Numbered from the stretch's first letter, positions 35,037 through 43,969 are shown. The stretch: 54,515 nt of DNA from Acidimicrobiia bacterium (GCA_026985095.1 JALSQW010000009.1:1-54515), one strand, 5' to 3'. The notes: generated by a model from the letters alone, not told the origin. Program-made: numbers and translations.

Positions 35037-35372
35037 ATGTACGTGTTCGCAACCGTTGGGTTGTTGGGCCTCGCCGTGTGGGCGGTCGCGATGATCGTCG
35101 AGCGCTGGCTGTCGATCGCTCCCGAGATCTGGGCGATCGTGTTCGTCGGCCTCGGCGTCGGAGCGGCCTGGCTGGCGAACTTCGATGTCTTCTCGCTTTG
35201 GGGCATCGGTGTCCGGTCGGCATGGATCGGCACGACCCTGACCGGCCTGGCCATCGCCGGGACCGCCTACTTCTGGCGGGAGTCGATCGGGGTCTTGGCC
35301 GGGCTCTTCCGCAAGTACAGCGACGAGGCCGCCGAGATCGAATCGAAGCACGGTCTGCGTCGCGTCGCGTGA
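35037..35372 (+). CDS. Small membrane protein of unknown function
   Basis: 111 residues with three hydrophobic segments (about 1-22, 27-50, 58-82) and a charged C-terminus (FRKYSDEAAEIESKHGLRRVA) likely cytoplasmic. I recognise no family. AAGGAGG 6 bases upstream of ATG 35037 fixes the start. The 247 bp after it hold a GC-rich stretch without a gene and then the hsp20 promoter. Confidence 0.75.
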   Translation: MYVFATVGLLGLAVWAVAMIVERWLSIAPEIWAIVFVGLGVGAAWLANFDVFSLWGIGVRSAWIGTTLTGLAIAGTAYFWRESIGVLAGLFRKYSDEAAEIESKHGLRRVA

Positions 35373-35534
35373 GGCGACCCACCTCTCGACTCGACGCAAG
35401 CCCGGCCCGGGGCCGGCGCCCGCCGCGGCCCGGCCCCGGATCCCTCGACGAACTCCCGTCGACGGACCACCACCTGGTACCCCCGACGGTCGGCGGCCCT
35501 CCCCTCTCCTCGCCTTGATCTCACGCGTCCGTGC

Positions 35535-35572
35535 TTGACAAAACTGAGTGGACTACGCTAAGGTTCTCTTAG
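35535..35572 (+). promoter_or_regulatory. hsp20 promoter with overlapping inverted repeat
   Basis: TTGACA at 35535-35540 is a perfect -35. CTAAGG at 35558-35563 (17-bp spacing) is the likely -10. It overlaps the perfect inverted repeat CTAAG-GTTCT-CTTAG (35558-35572), and AGGTTCT is also directly repeated there. A repressor bound on this element would cover the -10, the usual way of heat-shock control. No canonical HspR (HAIR) palindrome is complete. Confidence 0.6.
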
Positions 35573-35619
35573 GTTCTACGAGATAGAAACAACCGTTTCG
35601 GGTGAGGAGGTGAGTTCAG

Positions 35620-36033
35620 ATGCAGATGGTTCGATTCGATCCGTTCGGGATGCTCCGCGAGTTCGATCGGATGCTCGAAGGCGAGGCACAGGTGGAGCGC
35701 ACCTGGGTGCCACGCATCGACGCGTTCAGCGAGGACGGCAAGCTCGTCGTCCGGGCCGAGGTCCCTGGGGTCAAGCCGGAGGACATCGACGTCACCGTCG
35801 AGGACGGCAAGCTCGTCATCTCCGGCAAGCGGCACTTCGAGACCGAGACCGATCAGGCCGGTTGGCATCGCAAGGAGATCTTCGAAGGCGAGTTCACGAG
35901 GACGCTGTTCCTCCCCGACTCCGCCGATCTCGACAAGATCGAGGCGAAGACCCGCAACGGGATCCTCGAGGTGGTCATCCCGATGATGGCCGAGGCGCTC
36001 CCGAAGAAGGTCTCCGTCAAGGTCGAAGAGTGA
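35620..36033 (+). CDS. Hsp20/alpha-crystallin family small heat-shock protein
   Basis: ATP-independent holdase chaperone. 137 residues, typical bacterial sHsp. The alpha-crystallin domain runs from about residue 29 to 130, with WVPRIDAFSEDGKLVVRAEVPGVKPEDIDVTVEDGKLVISGKR and a C-terminal ARTxNGILEVVIP-like strand (AKTRNGILEVVIPMM); the final IPMM/KVSVKV region replaces the classical IxI motif. GAGGAGGTGA about 9 bases upstream supports the ATG. It is monocistronic, with its own strong promoter and terminator. Confidence 0.95.
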   Translation: MQMVRFDPFGMLREFDRMLEGEAQVERTWVPRIDAFSEDGKLVVRAEVPGVKPEDIDVTVEDGKLVISGKRHFETETDQAGWHRKEIFEGEFTRTLFLPDSADLDKIEAKTRNGILEVVIPMMAEALPKKVSVKVEE

Positions 36034-36054
36034 TCCCGACCGCGATCTGAACCC

Positions 36055-36090
36055 GAAGCCCGGTCCTCCTCCCTCCCGGGACCGGGCTTC
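36055..36090 (+). terminator. Hairpin terminator of hsp20
   Basis: GAAGCCCGGTCC (36055-36066) pairs perfectly with GGACCGGGCTTC (36079-36090) around a 12-base loop, 22 bp after the hsp20 stop. There is no T-tract. Confidence 0.7.
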
Positions 36091-36139
36091 GCCGCGTCGT
36101 CACCCGGCGACGGGCATACTGGAACCCCTGAGGAGGACC

Positions 36140-37138
36140 ATGGCGTCCGAAGCGATCCACATCGACACCGCCGACGGACCGGTCCGCCTGTCCAACCCCG
36201 ACCGGATCGTGTTCCCCGATCGGGGCTGGACCAAACGCGACGTGGCCGAGCACTTCGCCCGCTGCGGCCCCGGGGTCCTGCGCGGTGTCCGGGATCGCCC
36301 GACGATGCTGAAACGCTGGCCGCAGGGGATCGCAGGGGACCCCTTCTATGTCAAGCGCGCCCCGAAGAACGCCCCTCGCACCGTGGACGTCCGCTTCCCC
36401 TCGGCACGTCCCGGCACGATGCTCCTGCCCGGTTCCGTCGCCGACGTCGTGTGGATGGCCCAGATGAGCGCCCTCGACCTGCATCCGTGGAACGCCCGCG
36501 TCCCAGACCTCGCCCACCCCGACGAACTCCGCATCGACATCGATCCGACCGACGGCTTCGGGTTCGCACACGCCCGCGAGGTGGCGGCCACGATCCGCGA
36601 TCTCCTCGCCGAACTGGAACTGGTCGGATGGCCCAAGACCAGCGGCAACCGCGGGATCCACATCTACGTGCGGATCCAGACCGAGTGGGATTTCTTCGAG
36701 GTCCGCCGAGCCGGACTGGCCCTCGCCCGCGAGGTCGAACGCCGGAACCCGCTGGCAACGACCTCCTGGTGGAAGGAGCAACGCCGCGGGGTCTTCATCG
36801 ACTACAACCAGAACGCCAGGGACAAGACCGTCGCCTCGGCCTACTCGGTGCGGCACACCGGCCTCGTGTCGACACCGTTCCGATGGGATGAACTGGCAAC
36901 GATCGAGCCCGACGCGTTCGACATGATGGCTTTCCGGGACCGCTGGGACGACGTCGGTGATCTCACCGCGGGCATCGACGCCGCCGCCGGACGGCTCGAC
37001 CGGCTGCTGGAGATGGTCGCTGCCGACGAAGAGCGAGGCCTCGGCGACGCACCCTGGCCGCCCCACTATCCCAAGCAGCCCGGCGAGCCGCCACGGGTGC
37101 CGCCGTCTCGGCGCCGTCGCGACGTCGACGGCAGGTGA
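36140..37138 (+). CDS. LigD-type DNA polymerase domain protein (NHEJ primase/polymerase)
   Basis: 332 residues corresponding to the stand-alone PolDom of LigD. TIGR02778-like features: LSNPDRIVFPDRGWTKRDVAEHF, RWPQGIAGDPFYVKRAPKN, LRIDIDPTDGFGF (metal-binding Asp-x-Asp), KTSGNRGIHIYVRI, and DYNQNARDKTVASAYSVR. It adds a few nucleotides to DNA ends during non-homologous end joining. No ligase or nuclease domain is attached. The ATG has GAGGAGG 3 bases upstream. It converges on the separate ligase gene; Ku is not in the window. Confidence 0.93.
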   Translation: MASEAIHIDTADGPVRLSNPDRIVFPDRGWTKRDVAEHFARCGPGVLRGVRDRPTMLKRWPQGIAGDPFYVKRAPKNAPRTVDVRFPSARPGTMLLPGSVADVVWMAQMSALDLHPWNARVPDLAHPDELRIDIDPTDGFGFAHAREVAATIRDLLAELELVGWPKTSGNRGIHIYVRIQTEWDFFEVRRAGLALAREVERRNPLATTSWWKEQRRGVFIDYNQNARDKTVASAYSVRHTGLVSTPFRWDELATIEPDAFDMMAFRDRWDDVGDLTAGIDAAAGRLDRLLEMVAADEERGLGDAPWPPHYPKQPGEPPRVPPSRRRRDVDGR

Positions 37139-37304
37139 AGGCGACCCGACGGAAACCGAGACGCCGGCGGGCTCCTGCAGACGCCGAGCGACGACCTCGT
37201 CATCGGGGTCCGTGGAGGAACCCGTGAGGTCGGGCCCGGTCGACGGCGCGATCCCAGCCGCGTCGGGCGGCCGCGGCCCGAACGTGGAGGTGAACGACGG
37301 GTGC

Positions 37305-38336
37305 TCACCCACCCGCCGGCGTGAACATCTGGTCGAAACCTGGCCCGTCGAGCGGTTCGATCTGGTCCATCGTGCACTCGGCGGCATCCTTGTCCGGACG
37401 CCAGCGCTCGAAGCGCGTGGCATGACGGAATCGCCCGGAGGTGATCTGGTCGTAGCTCACCTGGATCACCACCCCAGGGCGCACCGGCACCCACGACAGA
37501 TCCTTGTCGCCGCTCCATCGCGACTCGCCGCCCGGCCTGCGAGCGTTCTGTCCGAAGGCATCGTCGGAGCGGAGCTCCTCGAACAGCCGCAACATCTCGA
37601 TGCGATCGTGGTTGGCGAAGCCGGAGCAATGACCGACGAAATGCAGTTCGCCGGCAGCGTCGTAGAGGCCGAGGAGGAGCGAGCCGATCCTGTCGCCGTC
37701 CTTGTGGACCCGGTAGCCGCCGACGACGCAATCGACGCTACGGCGGTGCTTGATCTTGACCATCTCGCGCGTGCCCTCGACGTAACGCCCGTCGAGGCGT
37801 TTGGCCACGATCCCATCACAACCGGCAGCCTCGAAGGCGACGAACCATCGTCGAGCCACGGCGACATCGGTGGTCGATGGCGTCAGGTACCACGGGACGG
37901 GCAGGGTCACCGCGAGCCGCTCGAGCCGGCTCCGACGTTCGCGGAACGGGACGTCCCGGAGGTCCTCGCCGCGATCGGCGATGAGGTCGAAGGCGATCAA
38001 CCGTGCCGGCGTCTCGACGGCGAGTCGATCGATCCGGCTCTGGGCCGGATGGATCCGGTTCTGGAGGGCATCGAAGTCGAGACGGTCGCCGACGACGACC
38101 ACCACTTCCCCATCGACGACGGTCCCGTCGGGCAGCCCGGCGACGGCCTCGACGAGCTCGGGGAAGTACTGGAGGAGCGGCTTCGCCTTGCGGGAGTCGA
38201 GCCGGGCCGGGGCGTTCCACGCGAGCGTCCGGTACCCGTCCCATTTCGGCTCGTAGGACCATCGTGGGCCCTCGGGCCAGGTGGTCCGGACGCGTGCCTC
38301 CATCGGGGCGATGGGCGGAGGGAAGGGGTGACTCAC
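37305..38336 (-). CDS. ATP-dependent DNA ligase (LigD ligase-domain/LigC type)
   Basis: 343 residues. The adenylation motif EPKWDGYRTL carries the nucleotide-accepting Lys near residue 31. Further motifs are VVDGEVVVVVGDRLDFDALQ, RLIAFDLIADRGEDLRD, DGIVAKRLDGRYVEGTREMVKIKHRR, and an OB-fold end with PVRPGVVIQVSYDQITSGRFRHATRFERWRPDKDAAECT. It seals strand breaks in NHEJ or repair. The GTG start lies 6 bases after TAAGGT, with no Shine-Dalgarno. The 166-bp convergent gap to the polymerase gene holds nothing clear. Confidence 0.93.
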   Translation of the reverse strand: MSHPFPPPIAPMEARVRTTWPEGPRWSYEPKWDGYRTLAWNAPARLDSRKAKPLLQYFPELVEAVAGLPDGTVVDGEVVVVVGDRLDFDALQNRIHPAQSRIDRLAVETPARLIAFDLIADRGEDLRDVPFRERRSRLERLAVTLPVPWYLTPSTTDVAVARRWFVAFEAAGCDGIVAKRLDGRYVEGTREMVKIKHRRSVDCVVGGYRVHKDGDRIGSLLLGLYDAAGELHFVGHCSGFANHDRIEMLRLFEELRSDDAFGQNARRPGGESRWSGDKDLSWVPVRPGVVIQVSYDQITSGRFRHATRFERWRPDKDAAECTMDQIEPLDGPGFDQMFTPAGG

Positions 38337-38342
38337 GCTTCG

Positions 38343-38348
38343 ACCTTA
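38343..38348 (-). promoter_or_regulatory. -10 box (TAAGGT) of DNA ligase gene, leaderless layout
   Basis: TAAGGT on the minus strand ends 6 bases before the GTG at 38336. Confidence 0.5.
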
Positions 38349-38373
38349 TCGCCCTTCCCGCGGCGTCGGTCCG

Positions 38374-38883
38374 TCAGGGCGGGGTCATCTCCCCGGCGAC
38401 GATCGGCACATCCAGCCAGTTGTCGTACGGAGGCAGCGCGCACGAGTAGGCCTCGTTGTAGGCGCAGAACGGGTTGTAGGCGAGGTTGAAGTCGACGACG
38501 ACGGTGCCGTCCCCCTCGGGCTCGATGTCGAGGTACCGACCGGCACCGTAGGTCTCCTCGCCGGAGGTGGCGTCTCGGAACGGCAGGAACAGCCCTGGGT
38601 GACCGGTCGAGAAGACGGTCAGGCGGACCTCCTTGCCGCCGAGGGGAAGGGCGATCTCCCCGACCTTGTGATAGACGCGTTCCTGGCCGTCGGTGGTGCC
38701 GATCGTGACCGGTTCGACGTCGACGGGCTCGACAGGCACACGGAAGACGTACGCAGGGTCGGGAGCGAAGTAGCGCAGGCCGGTGAAGGTCGCCTTGGCC
38801 GCCTCCGGCAACGGCGAGCGGGGATCGCTCCTGAAGAACTCGTCCTTGGCGCGGCGCCGGGCCACGAGCGTTTCGGTGTCCAT
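38374..38883 (-). CDS. DUF1684 domain-containing protein
   Basis: 169 residues matching the DUF1684 pattern: a charged N-terminal RRAKDEFFRSDPRSPLP, then LRYFAPDPAYVFRVPVEPV, and the diagnostic C-terminal VVVDFNLAYNPFCAYNEAYSCALPPYDNWLDVPI with two Cys. No signal peptide. Its function is unestablished. It is divergent from the amidohydrolase gene, with 58 bp between start codons. Confidence 0.88.
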   Translation of the reverse strand: MDTETLVARRRAKDEFFRSDPRSPLPEAAKATFTGLRYFAPDPAYVFRVPVEPVDVEPVTIGTTDGQERVYHKVGEIALPLGGKEVRLTVFSTGHPGLFLPFRDATSGEETYGAGRYLDIEPEGDGTVVVDFNLAYNPFCAYNEAYSCALPPYDNWLDVPIVAGEMTPP

Positions 38884-38941
38884 GGCCGATGCAACCCGGC
38901 GGGCCCTCGGCTATTCCCCTCGGCGAGCCCGATAGGCTGCG

Positions 38942-40042
38942 ATGCCCATGGCCGTCCTCGTGTACATCCGGGAACCCGGATCGATCTCGTCGGTGCCGCT
39001 GGCGATCGACGGCGATCGCTTCGTCGATCCTGCCACGGCGACCATCGAGCGCGAACTCGACACGTCCACGTGGTGGGCGATCCCCGGTCTGTCCGACTGC
39101 CACGCCCATCTCGGGATGGAGCGGATGGGCGACGCCGGCCGCCTCACCGACGCCGACATGGAGGCGAACGCGGCTCGACACGCGGTCATGCAGATCGAAG
39201 GCGGCGTCCTGCTCGTGCTCGACAAGGGATCCAGCTCCGAGGTCACGCTGCGGGTCCTCGATGCACCCGCCGATCGACGTCCCGAGCTGCAGATGGCGGG
39301 GAGGATCATCGCCGGTCCGGGCGGCTACTACCCGTTCTACGCCTTGGAGGTCGACGAGGAAGGTCTGGCCGACGCCGTCACCGAGGCGGCGGCGACCGCG
39401 GCCGGGTGGGTCAAGATCATCGGCGACTGGCCGCGACGAGGAGAGGGGCCACGGGCGAACTACACGCTCGCAGGTCTGCGTCGGGCCGTCTCGGCGGCCC
39501 ACGCCGCCGGCGCACGCGTGGCAATCCATACGATGGCGCCCGCCGTCGCGAGCGTCGCCGTCGACGCCGGCGTCGATTCGATCGAACACGGCACGTTCCT
39601 CACCGAAGCCGACCTGCAGGCCCTCGCGGCACGGGGCGGGGCCTGGGTTCCGACGGTGACGAACACGGCGTCCATCGTCGAGTTCCTCGGCACCGACAGC
39701 TCCGGAGGACGGCTCCTCACCGAAGGGCTCGCCAACATCTCCTCGCTGCTGCCGGTGGCCGAGCGCTTGGGCGTGACCGTGCTGGCGGGAACCGACCTGG
39801 CCGTCCCGCACGGTCGGGTGGCGGTGGAAGCGGTGGCGTTGCGCGACGCCGGGCTGTCGACTGCGGCGGCCCTCGCCGCCGTATCGACATCGGCGTATGC
39901 CTATGCAGGGGTCGATCGCGGGTTCCGCCCCAGAGCGGTCGCCGACGTGGTGTTCGTCGACGCCGATCCGATGGAGGAGCTCGAGACGCTGCTCACACCG
40001 CGGTTGGTGATCCGGGCCGGGCGGGTGGTGCACCGGTCGTGA
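38942..40042 (+). CDS. Amidohydrolase family protein
   Basis: 366 residues of the metal-dependent amidohydrolase superfamily. PGLSDCHAHLGM gives the first metal-binding His pair, GWVKIIGDW the bridging Lys region, VAIHTMA and SIEHGTFL further His ligands, and LAGTDLAVPHG the catalytic Asp; the C-terminal composite sheet is ADVVFVDADPMEE. The exact substrate is unknown. Two in-frame ATGs (38942 and 38948) are equally plausible. Its stop overlaps the next gene's GTG. Confidence 0.88.
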   Translation: MPMAVLVYIREPGSISSVPLAIDGDRFVDPATATIERELDTSTWWAIPGLSDCHAHLGMERMGDAGRLTDADMEANAARHAVMQIEGGVLLVLDKGSSSEVTLRVLDAPADRRPELQMAGRIIAGPGGYYPFYALEVDEEGLADAVTEAAATAAGWVKIIGDWPRRGEGPRANYTLAGLRRAVSAAHAAGARVAIHTMAPAVASVAVDAGVDSIEHGTFLTEADLQALAARGGAWVPTVTNTASIVEFLGTDSSGGRLLTEGLANISSLLPVAERLGVTVLAGTDLAVPHGRVAVEAVALRDAGLSTAAALAAVSTSAYAYAGVDRGFRPRAVADVVFVDADPMEELETLLTPRLVIRAGRVVHRS

Positions 40043-40851
40043 ACGGCGAGGCCCTCTACCTGGCCGACGGAGATCTGATGATGCCGTCGAGACTCGTCAC
40101 GTCGCCGTGGTCGCAGACGACCAGCCACGGCGGGCCGCCGTCGGGCCTCCTCGCGCGGGCGATCCAGGCGGTCACGAGAGACGACCTCCGTCTCGCCCGT
40201 CTCACCGTCGAGTTCCTCCGGCCCGTTCCGATGGCCCCGCTGGCGGTCACCGCCACGGTGATCCGGCCCGGCACCAGGGTCGCCCTCGCGGAAGCCGAGA
40301 TCCGGGACACCTCGGGCAATGTGCTGGTCCTGGCACGGGGCTGGTCGCTGCGCGAACGCGCCGATCTGCCCATGTACGGCACCGACGCCCCACCACTCCC
40401 GATGCCGCATCCCGACACACTGCCCGAACCCGACTTCCTCATCTCGGAGTGGGCGCATTTCCCCGTCGACGCCGAGGACCTGCGTCTCGCCGGCGGGGAC
40501 CTGGGAGCCACCGGACGAGCCGCGGTGTGGTTCCGGCTTCGGGTGCCCCTCGTCGCCGGAGAGGTGACGACCCCCGAGCAGCAGGTGGCCATCGCGGCCG
40601 ATTCCGCCAACGGCCTCTCCCGGCACGCGGAGACCAGCGAGATGCTGTTCGTCAATACGGATCTGACGGTGCACCTCGCGCGCCGACCCATCGGCTCGTG
40701 GGTCGGGATCGACGCCACGTCCCACTGGTTCCCCTCCGGCCGGGGCCTCTCGGACACGACCATCCACGATCTCGACGGGTACGTCGGACGCTCGAACCAG
40801 ACGCTGTTCATCGACGAGGCCCTCGGCGCCGCCGGTGGCGGGAAGGGATGA
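40039..40851 (+). CDS. TesB-like acyl-CoA thioesterase (double hotdog)
   Basis: 270 residues. The first hotdog has WSQTTSHGGPPSGLLARAIQ and LARLTVEFLRPVPMAPLAV; the second has QQVAIAADSANGLSRHAE and LTVHLARRPIGSWVGIDATSHWFPSGRGLSDTTIHDLDGYVGRSNQTLFI, as in the TesB-like acyl-CoA thioesterases of actinobacteria. The acyl chain length is unknown. The GTG start follows from the GTGA overlap with the amidohydrolase, which places the two in one operon. Confidence 0.85.
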   Translation: MNGEALYLADGDLMMPSRLVTSPWSQTTSHGGPPSGLLARAIQAVTRDDLRLARLTVEFLRPVPMAPLAVTATVIRPGTRVALAEAEIRDTSGNVLVLARGWSLRERADLPMYGTDAPPLPMPHPDTLPEPDFLISEWAHFPVDAEDLRLAGGDLGATGRAAVWFRLRVPLVAGEVTTPEQQVAIAADSANGLSRHAETSEMLFVNTDLTVHLARRPIGSWVGIDATSHWFPSGRGLSDTTIHDLDGYVGRSNQTLFIDEALGAAGGGKG

Positions 40852-40872
40852 CGGAGCCGCGAGGGACGGGCA

Positions 40873-41334
40873 TCAGCCGACGATGTAGGTGCCGGTGCCG
40901 ACCGCGATCTGGCGGCCCCGATCGTCGGTCATCTCCATCCTCGTGACGGCGACCCTCCGGCCGGCGCGCAGGACCGTCGCCGTCGCCTCGAAGCCGCTTC
41001 CGGTGCCGGGCCGGAGGTAGTCGACCCGCAGGTCGATGGTGCCCATGTTGGCGAAGATCTCCAGGCCTTCGTCCACCGTCTCGGGGATCCGTTTGCCGGC
41101 GGCTCCGAAGAGCGCGGCGATGCCGCCGACGAGGTCCAAGGTGGCGGAGACGACGCCGCCGTGGAGGGTACGGCGGGTGAAGTTGCCGATGAGCTCCTCG
41201 CGCATGGGCACATGGACCGACACGATCCCGTCGTCGGACACCGCGAACCGTTCGAGGCCGAGCACCCGGTTGAACGGGACCTTCGCCTCGACCGCTTCGA
41301 CGAGCGCCGCCAGGGTCTCGGGGGGCGGTTCCAT
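40873..41334 (-). CDS. PaaI/YigI-type hotdog thioesterase
   Basis: 153 residues. A single hotdog domain with [51 protein letters not shown], the HGG region carrying the active-site Asp/Gly elements, and [32 protein letters not shown]. It hydrolyses acyl-CoA thioesters of undefined chain length. The ATG at 41334 has AGGAGG 9 bases upstream; longer in-frame starts give Arg/Ala-rich antisense-like sequence. Confidence 0.88.
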   Translation of the reverse strand: MEPPPETLAALVEAVEAKVPFNRVLGLERFAVSDDGIVSVHVPMREELIGNFTRRTLHGGVVSATLDLVGGIAALFGAAGKRIPETVDEGLEIFANMGTIDLRVDYLRPGTGSGFEATATVLRAGRRVAVTRMEMTDDRGRQIAVGTGTYIVG

Positions 41335-41561
41335 GTTCCGAAGCCTCCTGGGTGTGCCGCGGCGCCCGGCCGTGCGCCGCGCCGGAGTGTACGCCGGCGC
41401 GGCCGTGGAACATCTCGGCATCGGGTGGTGTTGTGATGAATGTCGGATTCTCGTCGATCGGCGGGAACCCGAGACGCCTTTCGGACGTTCAAGTAACGGA
41501 GACCGAAGGGGGTCGCCCGTCCACCCGAGTGTTCGGCTGGGCGCAGCATATGAGATACCAT

Positions 41562-41575
41562 GTGAAATCTTTCAC
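41562..41575. promoter_or_regulatory. Perfect palindrome upstream of sigma-factor gene
   Basis: GTGAAA-TC-TTTCAC lies 25 bp before the sigma-factor ATG, in an unusually AT-rich island of a 266-bp gap. It could be an operator or a leader hairpin. Elsewhere in the gap only a GC-rich hairpin is seen. Confidence 0.45.
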
Positions 41576-41600
41576 GAATAAGCCGGAGGAGTCGAAGGAC

Positions 41601-42536
41601 ATGAGGACGAGTGCCGCCACCCCACTGGAAGTGGGTGACAGCCTCAGCAGGTACCTGGCGGAGATCGCCGACCATGCGCTGCTGACCGCCGATGAGGAGG
41701 TCGAGCTGGCGCAGGCGATCGAGGCAGGCCGAGAGGCAGAGGAACAGCTCGCCAAGGTCTCCGTTCGCGGAGCCCAGCGGGTCAAGTTGGAACGCGCCGT
41801 ACGACGCGGCAAGGAAGCGCGCGACCGGTTCATCCGCGCCAACCTGCGCCTCGTCGTCTCCCAGGCCAAGCGTTACCGCAGTCAATACGGGATCGAGTTC
41901 ATCGATCTGATCCAGGAAGGGAACCTGGGGCTCATCCGCGCGGTCGAGAAGTTCGACTGGCGCAAGGGGTTCAAGTTCTCGACCTATGCCACCTGGTGGA
42001 TCCGCCAGGCGATGCAGCGAGCGGTGGCGGAGAAGTCCCGCACCGTCCGGCTCCCCAACTCGCTGCACGACACCTTGCTCACCCTGAACGGCACCCGCAA
42101 CCGGCTCCTGTCGGAGCTCGGCCGCGAGCCGACGCCCGAAGAGCTGTCGGCAGAGTCGGGACTGACCCTCGATCAGGTCATCGAAGCTCAGCTCGTCGCC
42201 GACTCGGTGTCGTTGGAGGCTCCCGTCGGTGAGGACGGCGCCACGCTGGGCGACTTCGTCGCCCAGGACGACGAGGACAACCCGGTCCTCGAGGCGGAGC
42301 GCAACGCGGTGATCGACATGCTCCGCAAGGCGATCCATCGGCTCCCCGAACGAGAGGCGTACATCCTGTCGAGGCGGGTCGGGTTCGAGGACGGCATCCC
42401 CCGTACGCACGAGGAGATCGGCAAGCACCTGGATCTGGGACCGACCCGGGTCCGGAGCTTGGAGAAGCGGGCGCTGGCGCGGCTTCGTCACCCGAGCTTC
42501 GGTCTCCAAGAAGAGGCGATGGTCCTCGACGGATGA
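41601..42536 (+). CDS. RNA polymerase sigma factor, sigma-70 group 1/2-like
   Basis: 311 residues. Region 1.2 ([29 protein letters not shown]), regions 2.1-2.4 ([20 protein letters not shown]...[40 protein letters not shown]), region 3 and region 4 with the [31 protein letters not shown]. The region 4.2 core differs from the usual TRERIRQIE motif of primary sigma factors, which argues for a group 2 (non-essential) sigma factor. The ATG at 41601 is preferred over 41550, which has no Shine-Dalgarno. It is followed by a strong hairpin. Confidence 0.9.
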   Translation: MRTSAATPLEVGDSLSRYLAEIADHALLTADEEVELAQAIEAGREAEEQLAKVSVRGAQRVKLERAVRRGKEARDRFIRANLRLVVSQAKRYRSQYGIEFIDLIQEGNLGLIRAVEKFDWRKGFKFSTYATWWIRQAMQRAVAEKSRTVRLPNSLHDTLLTLNGTRNRLLSELGREPTPEELSAESGLTLDQVIEAQLVADSVSLEAPVGEDGATLGDFVAQDDEDNPVLEAERNAVIDMLRKAIHRLPEREAYILSRRVGFEDGIPRTHEEIGKHLDLGPTRVRSLEKRALARLRHPSFGLQEEAMVLDG

Positions 42537-42552
42537 CCCGCCGGGGAACACC

Positions 42553-42585
42553 GGAAGAGGGACGGCTCGACGCCGTCCCTCTTCC
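42553..42585 (+). terminator. Hairpin terminator of sigma-factor gene
   Basis: A 14-bp perfect stem, GGAAGAGGGACGGC with GCCGTCCCTCTTCC, around a TCGAC loop, starts 16 bp after the stop. There is no T-tract, as is common in high-GC actinobacteria. Confidence 0.75.
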
Positions 42586-42661
42586 GCGTCGGGGCCGGAA
42601 CGGATCGACGCCGACGCGAACGCGCGAGACTACGTGTGCCGAGACCCCCTGAGGAGGACCC

Positions 42662-43969
42662 ATGGCAGCCAGGCACCCCGGAGTCGTCTACGGGCGACGC
42701 GTCGCCATCGTCGACGGGCTCCGCACCCCGTTCCTGAAGGCAGGGACCGATTTCAAGGACGTCCCGACCCTCGATCTGGCCTCTGAGCTCGTCACCGAGC
42801 TCCTCCAGCGTTCGGGCATCGAGGGGACGCAGGTGGATCGGGTCGTGTACGGCTCGGTGATCCAGGACGTCCGGGCCCCCAACATCGCCAGGGAGGTCGT
42901 CCTCACCTGCGACATGCCCGAGTCCGTCGACGCCTACTCGGTGACGAGAGCGTGCGCGACGAGTACCCAGACCTTCGTCGACGGAGCCCAGGCGATCCTC
43001 CTCGGCGAGGCCGACATCGTCATCACCGGTGGCGCCGACACCCTCTCCAAGCCCCCGGTCCTGTACTCGGACCGCTTCGTCGACGTGCTCTTGGAGGCGA
43101 ACACGGCCCGCGATCTGCCCTCCAAGCTGAAGGCCTTCTCCTCGTTACGTCCCAAGGACCTGGCGCCGCAGCCGCCGGCGATCGCCGAACGCTCCACCGA
43201 CGAGACGATGGGCGAGTCGGCCGAGAAGATGGCCAAGGAGAACCGCATCTCAAGGGAGGCGCAGGACGAGTTCGCTCTCCGGTCGCACCGCAAAGCCGTC
43301 GAAGCGTGGGAGAAGGGGATCTTCGACGACGAGGTGATGCACTTCCACGTCCCGCCCCGCTACGCGAAGACCGTCACCCGCGACAACATCCCTCGACCCG
43401 ACACGAGCCTGGAGAAGCTGGCGAGCCTGAAGCCGGTGTTCGACCGCAAGTACGGGTCGGTGACGGCCGGCAATTCGAGCCCGTTGACCGACGGCGCCTC
43501 GGCGTTGGTGTTGATGGAGGAGAAGACCGCCGAACGGCTCGGCCTCGAGCCGTTGGCGTTCCTTCGCTCGTGGGGTTTCGCCGCCATCGACCCCAACTGG
43601 CAACTCCTGATGGGCCCGTACTTCGCCACCCCGAAGGCCCTCGATCGAGGCGGCCTGACGATGGCCGACATCGACATCGTCGACATGCACGAGGCGTTCG
43701 CTGCGCAGGTGCTGTCGAACCTGCAGGCGTTCGCCTCCGAGGCGTGGGCCCGGAAGTACCTGGGTCGGGACGAACCGCTCGGCGAGATCCCCGACGAGAA
43801 GCTGAACATCTACGGAGGATCGATCAGCCTGGGACATCCCTTCGCGGCCACCGGCGCCCGTCAGCTCCTGACGATGGCTCGGGAACTGGCACGCCGGGAC
43901 CGAGGCACCGCGTTGATCACCCAATGCGCGGCAGGCGGGCTCGGCGCCGCGGTCGTGCTGGAACGCTGA
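42662..43969 (+). CDS. fadI: Acetyl-CoA C-acyltransferase (beta-oxidation thiolase, FadI-like)
   Basis: 435 residues. Thiolytic cleavage of 3-ketoacyl-CoA. The nucleophile Cys is in VTRACATSTQ (C98), His in IVDMHEAFAAQV, a second His in SLGHPFAATGARQ, and the second Cys in ITQCAAGGLGAAV (near 422). The length and insertions match the trifunctional-protein beta subunit (FadI) rather than short FadA. The ATG has GAGGAGG 3 bases upstream. It lies 9 bp ahead of the fadJ-type gene, as in a two-subunit complex. Confidence 0.94.
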   Translation: MAARHPGVVYGRRVAIVDGLRTPFLKAGTDFKDVPTLDLASELVTELLQRSGIEGTQVDRVVYGSVIQDVRAPNIAREVVLTCDMPESVDAYSVTRACATSTQTFVDGAQAILLGEADIVITGGADTLSKPPVLYSDRFVDVLLEANTARDLPSKLKAFSSLRPKDLAPQPPAIAERSTDETMGESAEKMAKENRISREAQDEFALRSHRKAVEAWEKGIFDDEVMHFHVPPRYAKTVTRDNIPRPDTSLEKLASLKPVFDRKYGSVTAGNSSPLTDGASALVLMEEKTAERLGLEPLAFLRSWGFAAIDPNWQLLMGPYFATPKALDRGGLTMADIDIVDMHEAFAAQVLSNLQAFASEAWARKYLGRDEPLGEIPDEKLNIYGGSISLGHPFAATGARQLLTMARELARRDRGTALITQCAAGGLGAAVVLER

